Below are positions 18,022 through 25,027 of a DNA stretch of 64,000 nucleotides, piece after piece (the first letter of the stretch is position 1; each line of letters starts with the position of its first letter). A model generated the notes under the pieces. The model made no database searches and was not told the origin of the DNA. It saw only the letters and a program-made list of their open reading frames with translations. Position numbers and translations under genes: made by a program. This DNA comes from Streptomyces sp. G-G2 (lineage in GTDB: Bacteria; Actinomycetota; Actinomycetes; Streptomycetales; Streptomycetaceae), in the NCBI RefSeq assembly GCF_030063135.1, contig NZ_JASISO010000031.1:1-64000 (forward strand), in the 5' to 3' direction.

Positions 18022-19027
18022 CCACGGGCGGGGGCGCGGCGAAGATCAGTACGGCGACGGCCCGCACGGCCACGGTCCGCACGGCGGCGATCCGTCCCGG
18101 AACGGGCCGCTCGGTGCCGGGGCGCGCGGTGCGCGGGACGGCGGGCCGGACGGGGGGCCCGACGGCGAGGCGGTGCGGGGGCCGGTCCCGGACCGTGGCG
18201 TCCAGCCGGTGGAGGCGGCCGTGCCGGATCCGGATCTGGCCGTACTCGGCGGCCGGGCCGAGCGCCGCAGGCTGGCCCGCAAGGTCAGGCGGCGCAGGCG
18301 CACGCGCCGGGCGGGCGAGCTGCCGCTGCTGGTCGTGGTGGCGCTGTGCATCGCCCTGGTGCTCAAGACCTTCCTCGTCCAGGCCTTCTACATTCCGTCG
18401 GGCTCGATGGAGCAGACGATCCGGGTCGGGGACCGCGTCCTCGTGGACAAACTGACGCCCTGGTTCGGCGCCAAGGTGGAGCGCGGTGACGTCGTGGTCT
18501 TCAAGGACCCCGGCGGCTGGCTGCGCGGCGAGGCGGCCAGGGCCGCGCCGGACCCGGTGGTCGTCAAGCAGATCAAGCAGGGCCTGACCTTCATCGGGCT
18601 GCTGCCCTCGGCCGACGAACAGGACCTGATCAAGCGGGTCATCGGGGTCGGCGGGGACACCGTCAAGTGCTGTGACGCCCGGGGCCGGGTCACCGTCAAC
18701 GGCGCACCGCTCGACGAGCCGTACGTGAGTCCCGGCAACTCCCCCTCCGAGCTCCTGTTCGAGGTGAAGGTCCCGCGGGGGCGGCTCTTCGTGCTCGGTG
18801 ACCACCGGGCGAACTCCGCCGACTCCCGCTACCACCTCGACGAGGCCTTCAACGGCACGATCGCCGAGAGCGGTGTGGTGGGACGCGCCATCGTGATCGC
18901 CTGGCCGTACGGGCACTGGAGCGGTTTCGACCAGCCCGCCACGTTCCTGTCCGTACCGGACCAGGAGCGTCGGGGCCGCCGGGGCGCCGGGGACGGGCGC
19001 GGGCGTCGCGGCCGACGTGGTCGGTGA
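18014..19027 (+). CDS. sipX: Type I signal peptidase (second of four)
   Basis: A 337-residue protein with a long, low-complexity cytoplasmic N-terminus of about 95 residues rich in Gly, Pro and Arg (HGRGRGEDQYGDGPHG). One transmembrane helix follows (LPLLVVVALCIALVLKTFLV). The catalytic serine is in IPSGSMEQTI and the lysine in DLIKRVIGVGGD; box E is GDHRANSADSRYH. The C-terminus is an arginine- and glycine-rich tail without a clear second membrane helix. It overlaps the preceding gene by eight bases, so it is co-translated. Confidence 0.88.
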   Translation: MGSHGRGRGEDQYGDGPHGHGPHGGDPSRNGPLGAGARGARDGGPDGGPDGEAVRGPVPDRGVQPVEAAVPDPDLAVLGGRAERRRLARKVRRRRRTRRAGELPLLVVVALCIALVLKTFLVQAFYIPSGSMEQTIRVGDRVLVDKLTPWFGAKVERGDVVVFKDPGGWLRGEAARAAPDPVVVKQIKQGLTFIGLLPSADEQDLIKRVIGVGGDTVKCCDARGRVTVNGAPLDEPYVSPGNSPSELLFEVKVPRGRLFVLGDHRANSADSRYHLDEAFNGTIAESGVVGRAIVIAWPYGHWSGFDQPATFLSVPDQERRGRRGAGDGRGRRGRRGR

Positions 19028-19148
19028 CGGGGGGCTCCGTTCGCATAGTGTGTCCTAGGTCTCCCGCGCCTAACTTAGGGAACTCCCGCTCGTTAAGGGA
19101 GGGGAGGGCCCCCGCCGGTTCGGCGCGGGCGGCACATCGGAGTGAGGA

Positions 19149-20036
19149 GTGGATGTGGGGGACGTGGCGGTAGGAGCGCGATCCGGACGCGATGAGCCCG
19201 AGGAGCAGCGGCCGGAGGCAGCCGTCGAGAACGAGACCCACGACGACGAGGGCGCCCCGCCCGCGCACCGCTCCTTCTGGAAGGAGCTGCCGCTCCTCAT
19301 CGGCATCGCCCTGGTGCTGGCCCTGCTGATCAAGACCTTCCTGGTCCAGGCGTTCTCGATCCCGTCCGAGTCCATGCAGAACACGCTGCAGAAGGGCGAC
19401 CGGGTCCTCGTGGACAAGCTGACGCCCTGGTTCGGTTCGGAGCCGGAGCGCGGTGAGGTCGTGGTCTTCCACGACCCGGCGAACTGGCTGGACGGCGAGC
19501 CCACTCCGGAGCCGAATGTCGCTCAGAAGGTGCTCAGCTTCATCGGCCTGATGCCCTCGGCCGAGGAGAAGGACCTGATCAAGCGGACCATCGCGGTCGG
19601 CGGGGACACCGTGGAGTGCAAGAAGGGCGGCCCGGTCGTCGTCAACGGCAAGTCGCTCGACGAGCCGTACATCTTCCCGGGCAACACGCCCTGCGACGAC
19701 AAGCCGTTCGGCCCGCTCACCGTGCCCAAGGGCAAGATCTGGGTGATGGGCGACCACCGGCAGAACTCGCAGGACTCCCGTTACCACCAGGAGGACCCGA
19801 CCCGGGGCTTCGTCCCGGTCGACCAGGTCGTCGGGCGCGCCGTGGTCGTCGCCTGGCCGGTCACCCGCTGGGACACCCTGCCGGTGCCGGACACCTTCGA
19901 CCAGCCGGGCATCAACAAGAAGCCCGCGGCGACGGCGCTCGGCGCGGCCGCCCCGGCCGGACTGGGACTCGCGGCGGCGGTGCCGATCGTGCTGTGGCGC
20001 AGGCGGAAGCTGACCAACGGGCCTACCGCCGGGTAG
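19149..20036 (+). CDS. sipY: Type I signal peptidase (third of four)
   Basis: A 295-residue enzyme with an acidic cytoplasmic N-terminus, a membrane helix (LPLLIGIALVLALLIKTFLV), the catalytic serine in IPSESMQNTL, the lysine in DLIKRTIAVGGD and box E in GDHRQNSQDSRYH. Unlike the first two it has a C-terminal membrane helix (ALGAAAPAGLGLAAAVPIVL) followed by basic residues, the unusual second anchor described for Streptomyces signal peptidases. The start is GTG 19149; GTG 19155, better spaced from GAGGAG, is a close alternative. A 121-bp gap upstream suggests its own promoter. Confidence 0.88.
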   Translation: MDVGDVAVGARSGRDEPEEQRPEAAVENETHDDEGAPPAHRSFWKELPLLIGIALVLALLIKTFLVQAFSIPSESMQNTLQKGDRVLVDKLTPWFGSEPERGEVVVFHDPANWLDGEPTPEPNVAQKVLSFIGLMPSAEEKDLIKRTIAVGGDTVECKKGGPVVVNGKSLDEPYIFPGNTPCDDKPFGPLTVPKGKIWVMGDHRQNSQDSRYHQEDPTRGFVPVDQVVGRAVVVAWPVTRWDTLPVPDTFDQPGINKKPAATALGAAAPAGLGLAAAVPIVLWRRRKLTNGPTAG

Positions 20037-20081
20037 GGTGCCGCCCAGGTCGACGATCTCCGAGGTGCTGGGGGCGCTGGA

Positions 20082-20861
20082 ATGGGCGGTTCACAAGGTT
20101 CGATACGTGGCAGAGATGGCCGCGGCGGGCTCGGCAATGTTTTGTCGGGGATCGCCGTGGCCATCGGTTTTGCCCTCTTCCTGGGCGGTTTCGTCTGGGG
20201 CGCGTTGGTGTACCAGCCGTACACCGTGCCGACCGAGTCGATGGTTCCGACGGTGCGGGCCGGGGACCGGGTGCTCGCGCAGCGCATCGACGGCTCCGAA
20301 GTGCGTCGCGGGGACGTGGTGATCTTCATGGACTCCGTGTGGAGCGACTCGCCGATGGTCAAGCGGGTCGTCGGGGTCGGGGGCGACACCGTGCGCTGCT
20401 GCGACGCCGCGGGGCGACTAATCCTCAACGGCAAGGAACTGGTCGAGCCCTACCTCGCCGACCCGGCCTCCCCGCAGCCCGGGGCGGGCTCGGGCAAGGC
20501 CTCGGACATCGCCTTCGAGGTGACCGTGCCGGAGGGCAAGCTCTTCCTGCTGGGCGACCGGCGTGCGATCTCCCTGGACTCCCGCGCCCATCTCCAGGAG
20601 GCCGGTCAGGGCATGGTCCCGCGGTCCGCGGTGAGCGCACGGGTGGACGCCCGGGCGTGGCCGGACGCCTCGATGCTGGCGCGGCCGACGGCGTACGCGG
20701 CGCTGCCGGGCGGGATCTCCAGCCCCGGGCCGCTGCGCCTCCAGGTGGCCGCGGTGGCGGCCGGGGCGGCGCTGGTGGTCCTCGGGGCCGCCTACGGGCC
20801 GCTGGCGAGGCTCCTCGGGCGCTCGGGGCGGCGACGGGAGCGCGCCGGTGCCCGGGGCTGA
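20082..20861 (+). CDS. sipZ: Type I signal peptidase (fourth of four)
   Basis: A 259-residue protein, the most diverged of the four. The N-terminal helix is GIAVAIGFALFLGGFVWGAL. The catalytic serine is in VPTESMVPTV and the lysine in PMVKRVVGVGGD. Box E has changed to GDRRAISLDSRAH, with Arg where the others have His. A C-terminal membrane helix (VAAVAAGAALVVLGAAYG) ends in a basic cluster. It overlaps the following Nudix gene by 14 bases. Confidence 0.87.
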   Translation: MGGSQGSIRGRDGRGGLGNVLSGIAVAIGFALFLGGFVWGALVYQPYTVPTESMVPTVRAGDRVLAQRIDGSEVRRGDVVIFMDSVWSDSPMVKRVVGVGGDTVRCCDAAGRLILNGKELVEPYLADPASPQPGAGSGKASDIAFEVTVPEGKLFLLGDRRAISLDSRAHLQEAGQGMVPRSAVSARVDARAWPDASMLARPTAYAALPGGISSPGPLRLQVAAVAAGAALVVLGAAYGPLARLLGRSGRRRERAGARG

Positions 20862-21339
20862 GGTCCGCGCGGTGTCGCGGGTGGTCCTGCTGGACCCGGC
20901 GGACCGGATCCTGCTGCTGCACGGCTTCGAACCGGACGATCCGGCCCGGAGCTGGTGGTTCACCCCCGGCGGCGGCCTGGAGGGCGCCGAGACCCGGGAA
21001 CGGGCCGCGCTGCGGGAGCTGGCCGAGGAGACCGGGATCACCGAGGTCGAGCTGGGGCCGGTGCTCTGGCAGCGGCACTGCGCCTTCTCCTTCGACGGGC
21101 GCCGCTGGGAGCAGGACGAGTGGTACTTCCTGGCGCGGACCGAGCGCACCGAGGTCGCCACGGACGGTTTCACCGAGCTGGAGCGGCGCAGCGTCACCGG
21201 CGCCAGGTGGTGGACCTCCGAGGAACTGCTTGCGGCCCATGAGACGGTGTACCCGACCAGACTCGCCGAGCTGCTGCGCACGCTGCTCGTCGAGGGTCCG
21301 CCGGGTGCGCCGGTGATCCTGGCCCCGGAAATCGTTTAG
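20848..21339 (+). CDS. Nudix hydrolase
   Basis: A 163-residue protein starting at GTG 20848 inside the end of the fourth signal peptidase gene. The complete Nudix box is GGGLEGAETRERAALRELAEE followed by TGI, matching G-x5-E-x7-REUxEExGU. It hydrolyses a nucleoside diphosphate linked to another group, with a divalent metal. The substrate cannot be told from sequence. It is translationally coupled to sipZ, but no functional link to secretion is known to me. Confidence 0.88.
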   Translation: MPGAEVRAVSRVVLLDPADRILLLHGFEPDDPARSWWFTPGGGLEGAETRERAALRELAEETGITEVELGPVLWQRHCAFSFDGRRWEQDEWYFLARTERTEVATDGFTELERRSVTGARWWTSEELLAAHETVYPTRLAELLRTLLVEGPPGAPVILAPEIV

Positions 21340-21394
21340 GGGCGGACGGGCCTGGCGCACAATAGGGGGACGCACGGCTGAAGGGGAACATGCC

Positions 21395-21703
21395 ATGAGC
21401 GCCGAGGACCTCGAGAAGTACGAGACCGAGATGGAGCTGAAGCTCTATCGGGAGTACCGCGACGTCGTCGGGCTGTTCAAGTACGTGATCGAGACCGAAC
21501 GTCGTTTCTATCTGACCAACGACTACGAGATGCAGGTGCATTCGGTCCAGGGCGAGGTCTTCTTCGAGGTCTCGATGGCGGACGCCTGGGTCTGGGACAT
21601 GTACCGACCGGCCCGATTCGTGAAGCAGGTAAGGGTGCTGACGTTCAAGGACGTGAACATCGAGGAGCTGAACAAGAGCGACTTGGAGCTCCCGGGCAGT
21701 TGA
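21395..21703 (+). CDS. DUF2469 family protein
   Basis: A 102-residue protein starting MSAEDLEKYETEMELKLYRE, acidic and highly conserved in actinobacteria between the signal peptidases and yraN. It has aromatic-rich segments (RRFYLTNDYEMQVHSVQGE, DAWVWDMYRPARFVK). No enzymatic motif is visible and the function is not established. The start at 21395 follows GAAGGGGAA. Confidence 0.85.
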   Translation: MSAEDLEKYETEMELKLYREYRDVVGLFKYVIETERRFYLTNDYEMQVHSVQGEVFFEVSMADAWVWDMYRPARFVKQVRVLTFKDVNIEELNKSDLELPGS

Positions 21704-21807
21704 CTCACCCTCATGGGTGAGTGAGTTGTCCACAACGCCCCGGTTGTCCACCAAGATCCACAAGGGGGACGCGGACGCGGGACCGTCGGTACCGGAGGTG
21801 GTGCCGG

Positions 21808-22317
21808 ATGGACGCGAAGGGCGTGGCACAGGGGGAGGCGTCGGCTCGGCCGACGCCGGCAGGACGTGCGGTGTCAGGACGTGCGGTGTCAGGACGTGCG
21901 CACGTGGGGCCCGCGGTGGCGGGCGGCGCGTCCCCGGGACGCACGGCGGCACGGCAGGCGCTCGGGCGGTACGGCGAGGAGCTGGCCGCCCGGCGGCTGA
22001 CCGAGGCCGGCATGAGCGTGATCGCGCGGAACTGGCGCTGCCGGGCCGGTGAGATCGACATCGTCGCCCGGGACGGGGACGCCCTGGTGGTCTGCGAGGT
22101 GAAGACCCGCCGGGCCGCGCGCGGCGGCAGCCCGATGTTCGAGCATCCGATGGCCGCGGTACGGCCCGGCAAGACCGACCGGCTGCGGCGGCTCGCCGGG
22201 CGCTGGCTCGCCGACCACGGGGGACCGCCCGCGGGCGGGGTCCGCATCGACCTGGTCGCGGTGGTGGTGCCCCGGCGCGGAGCGCCCGTGGTGGAACACG
22301 TCAGGGGGGCGGCCTGA
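21808..22317 (+). CDS. YraN family protein (UPF0102), nuclease-like fold
   Basis: A 169-residue protein starting at ATG 21808 after GGAGG. The conserved part begins at about residue 50 (ALGRYGEELAARRLTEAGM) and contains RNWRCRAGEIDIVARDGD and VCEVKTRR, that is the E-x-D and E-x-K residues of a PD-(D/E)xK fold. Members are thought to be DNA-processing nucleases but the role is unproven. The N-terminal 45 residues are low complexity, encoded partly by a tandem repeat. It overlaps comM by one base in the conserved yraN-comM-dprA cluster. Confidence 0.88.
   Translation: MDAKGVAQGEASARPTPAGRAVSGRAVSGRAHVGPAVAGGASPGRTAARQALGRYGEELAARRLTEAGMSVIARNWRCRAGEIDIVARDGDALVVCEVKTRRAARGGSPMFEHPMAAVRPGKTDRLRRLAGRWLADHGGPPAGGVRIDLVAVVVPRRGAPVVEHVRGAA
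21861..21900 (+). repeat. 15-bp tandem repeat inside the yraN 5' end
   Basis: AGGACGTGCGGTGTC occurs at 21861-21875 and 21876-21890, and the first ten bases again at 21891-21900. The unit is a multiple of three and encodes GRAVS repeats in the non-conserved N-terminus, so copy number can change without a frameshift. Confidence 0.75.
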
Positions 22318-23315
22318 TGGGGTTCGCGCGAACCTGTTCGGTGGCGCTCGTCGGCGTCGAGGGCGTGGTGGTCGAGGTCCAGGCCGACCTGGAGCCGGGG
22401 GTCGCCGCCTTCACCCTGGTCGGGCTCCCCGACAAGACGCTGGTGGAGAGCCGGGACCGGGTGCGGGCCGCCCTGGTCAACTCCGGCGCCGAATGGCCGC
22501 AGAAGAAGCTCACGGTCGGGCTCAGCCCGGCCTCCGTACCGAAATCCGGCTCGGGGTTCGACCTCGCCGTGGCCGTCGCCGTCCTGGGGGCCGCGGAGCG
22601 GGTGGACCCGGCGGTGATCGCGGACCTGCTGCTCATCGGCGAACTCGGGCTCGACGGGCGGGTCCGGCCCGTGCGGGGGATCCTGCCCGCCGTGCTCGCC
22701 GCCGCCGAAGCGGGGTACCGGCGGGTGGTGGTGGCCCAGCAGAGCGCGGCCGAAGCGGCGCTGGTGCCCGAGGTGTCCGTGCTGGGGGTGCGGAGCCTGC
22801 GGCAGCTGATCGCGGTGCTGACGGACGGTGAGGTGCCGGACGAGGGGCCGCCGGACGCCTTCGGGCGCCCCGACGCCATGACCGCCGGACTGGTGGTGCC
22901 GGGGGCCGGACTCGGGACGGGGCTGGCGAGCGGGGGGTACGGGGCGTCCGGGCTGCCCGACCTCGCGGACGTGGCGGGACAGCACGGAGCCCGACGGGCC
23001 TTGGAGGTGGCCGCCGCGGGCGGGCACCACCTCTTCCTGACCGGGCCACCGGGCGCGGGCAAGACCATGCTGGCCGAGCGGCTGCCCGGGATCATGCCGC
23101 CGCTCACCCGGCGGGATTCCCTGGAGGTCACCGCCGTCCACTCGGTCGCGGGCATCCTGCCGCCGGGCGAACCCCTGATCACCACCGCGCCCTACTGCGC
23201 CCCGCACCACTCGGCGACCATGCAGTCCCTGGTGGGCGGCGGCAACGGCCTGCCCCGGCCCGGGGCGGTTTCGCTGGCCCACCGCGGGGTGCTCTTCAAG
23301 AAGTTTTCCGGCTGA
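22317..23315 (+). pseudogene. comM: comM (YifB, Mg-chelatase-like AAA ATPase), 5' part, interrupted
   Basis: The first 327 codons of a ComM/YifB-type ATPase. The N-terminal domain includes AFTLVGLPDKTLVESRDRVR and GELGLDGRVRPVRGIL. Walker A is FLTGPPGAGKTMLAERLPG. Homology stops after HRGVLF at base 23297, where Walker B should continue LDE; six codons of element sequence then lead to a stop at 23313-23315. The missing part resumes at 31703. In other bacteria ComM is a hexameric branch-migration helicase for transformation. The truncated product lacks Walker B, so it should not hydrolyse ATP. Confidence 0.93.
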
Positions 23316-23340
23316 GCCAGGCCGCGTAGGGGTGTTGACC
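23298..23340 (+). repeat. Left end of the comM element
   Basis: TTTTCCGGC at 23304-23312 is the 9-bp terminal repeat (11 bp if the preceding AG is counted with the CT of comM on the other side). GTAGGGGTGTTGACCTG (23326-23342) closely matches GTAGAGGGGTGTGACCTG read on the minus strand of the right end (about 31650-31667). The six bases AAGAAG before the repeat may be carried-over flank from a previous site, as described for Tn554. Confidence 0.6.
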
Positions 23341-23535
23341 TGCAGTCGAACGTACCGGACATGTCCGCGACGTTGAGGCACGCGGCGGTTGGGTCACCCG
23401 CACGGAGTAGAGCGAACACCACTTCATGAAGCTTAGTTCAGGCGTTCGATTCATGGCCTACTTAAAGCTCACGAGCTGGTACTCGCTGTGGCCAACCCAT
23501 GGATGTGGCGAGCGTTGCGCAGTTAGAGTGCCCAC

Positions 23536-24453
23536 GTGATCAGAGAGCAGTGGAGTGGGGGCGAATGGGAGGTGTACTGCCGGCGCCTCCTGTCGATGCG
23601 CTACGACTCGAACATCCAGTTCATTCCCGCTCGCGATGGCGGAGACGGCGGCTTGGAGGCTTTCCGCTTCGACGGGGTTGGCTATCAATGTTATGTCCCG
23701 GAAGACGCTTACAGTCTGGAATCACAGACAACTTCCCAGAAACGCAAGATCACAAAAGACATCAAGCGTCTTTGTGACGACGTCGAAGGCACCTGTCGCC
23801 TCCTTGGCGACGTGCGCTTGCATACTTGGGTCCTAATGACTCCTGAGTTCGACAGCCGCTCGCTGGTTGAGCATGCGCAGAAAAAGAAGAAAGACGTGTC
23901 AGCCATCCTTCCGCGCCCGAAGTGGCTGGCTGATGATTTCAAGGTGTTGGTTATCACTGATGAGGAGTTCGCTCCCGAGCGTGCTCGGCTCGTCGGGCAG
24001 GTAGAGACGGAACTGCATCTTGATGTCCCAGATCCGGATGAAACGCTATGGAGCGCTGGCGAGGGTAACGAGATAGCTGACCGAGTCTCCACCAAACTCT
24101 CCGTCGTGCCTTCCCTCGCATCTGATCCAGAATGGCTTACCGACTACCGCGACGGGATGCTTAGGGTCTATTTTCGAGGCCAAGCTCAGATGGAGCGTCT
24201 CAAGGTGGAGTACCCACCGCTTTATGCGGCGGTAGAGCGCAGACTTAAGTCTGTCCTTAACACCTTGACGATGACTGTTTCCGCGATGGAAAAGCCCGGC
24301 ACTGAAGTGATCGAGACCCTGGTACGCAGATTGGCGGACGGCCTCAAGAATGACGCGCCAGGTCTATCTAATGTACTTTGTGAGGAGATCGCTTGGCATG
24401 CGGTCTCAAGTTGGCTAATTCGCTGCCCACTGCGCTTTAGGAGAGCGGCATAA
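23536..24453 (+). CDS. PD-(D/E)xK-like nuclease, candidate effector of an ABC-3C-type system
   Basis: A 305-residue protein starting at GTG 23536. Residues 34-53 read DGGDGGLEAFRFDGVGYQCY. This resembles the core of Mrr-like restriction endonuclease domains, where an acidic residue after a glycine turn, a second acid and a Q-x-K strand form the active site. Here Asp37, Glu41 and Gln51 are present, but Tyr53 stands where Lys is usual. The rest is helical and unrecognised. No strong ribosome site precedes the start, and TAGAGT seven bases upstream suggests a leaderless mRNA. It overlaps the next gene by one base (TAATG). I infer the toxic effector of a defence module; the nuclease call rests on the short motif. 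Confidence 0.6.
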   Translation: MIREQWSGGEWEVYCRRLLSMRYDSNIQFIPARDGGDGGLEAFRFDGVGYQCYVPEDAYSLESQTTSQKRKITKDIKRLCDDVEGTCRLLGDVRLHTWVLMTPEFDSRSLVEHAQKKKKDVSAILPRPKWLADDFKVLVITDEEFAPERARLVGQVETELHLDVPDPDETLWSAGEGNEIADRVSTKLSVVPSLASDPEWLTDYRDGMLRVYFRGQAQMERLKVEYPPLYAAVERRLKSVLNTLTMTVSAMEKPGTEVIETLVRRLADGLKNDAPGLSNVLCEEIAWHAVSSWLIRCPLRFRRAA

Positions 24454-25025
24454 TGTGGTCGACTCTTCCCGACAGCATCCCTCTTGAGTCAATTAATCAG
24501 GAAAAGCCGCCGGCGGACTTAGTCGCGCTCAAAGAGTTTCCGAACCGCAATCCCCTCGCTCCCATCGAGCTGCGTCGTGTCCCGTTGCCTGTTCCCACGA
24601 CGAGCACAGCAGGATGGCGGGTAACTGCTCTCGTGCTAATTCTCGGCAGTTGCAGAGGAAGCTCTGCCACCGTAGAACAGCTGAACTGTCTTCTGTGGGC
24701 CATAAGTGATCGCGCGAGCACCGAGATGTTTCTGTCCACGTGGCAGAGCAGTGACCCGCAAAAAACTCCGCTCCGAAAATTCTTCCCGCCACTTGATGAC
24801 GCCCTCAAGATTGCGCGCTCGGAAGGGCTCGTCGAACAAAAAGGGAAAGTTCGATACGGTCTTACTCTGCTCGGAAAGAGATATCTGAGCCTGCTTCACG
24901 CAGATATGGAACTTCTGGAGGAAGAGAAGCGCTTTCTTGCTCCCCTTAGACCAATCTCCACCTCAGGTATGTGGGATAGGCTGGGAGTTATTAAGGCGGC
25001 TAGTCGCGGGGAAGCGGGGGCTTAA
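24453..25025 (+). CDS. Small winged-helix protein, candidate ABC-3C middle component
   Basis: A 190-residue protein with start ATG 24453 after TTTAGGAGAG, overlapping the stop of the nuclease gene. The segment RSEGLVEQKGKVRYGLTLLG followed by KRYLSLLH (residues about 125-150) looks like the second half of a winged helix-turn-helix, with a conserved LTxxG turn. I recognise no catalytic motif. Size, position between effector and ATPase, and tight coupling match the middle component that links the two in ABC three-component systems. The family assignment is inferred from context rather than clear homology. Confidence 0.55.
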   Translation: MWSTLPDSIPLESINQEKPPADLVALKEFPNRNPLAPIELRRVPLPVPTTSTAGWRVTALVLILGSCRGSSATVEQLNCLLWAISDRASTEMFLSTWQSSDPQKTPLRKFFPPLDDALKIARSEGLVEQKGKVRYGLTLLGKRYLSLLHADMELLEEEKRFLAPLRPISTSGMWDRLGVIKAASRGEAGA

Positions 25026-25027
25026 GC

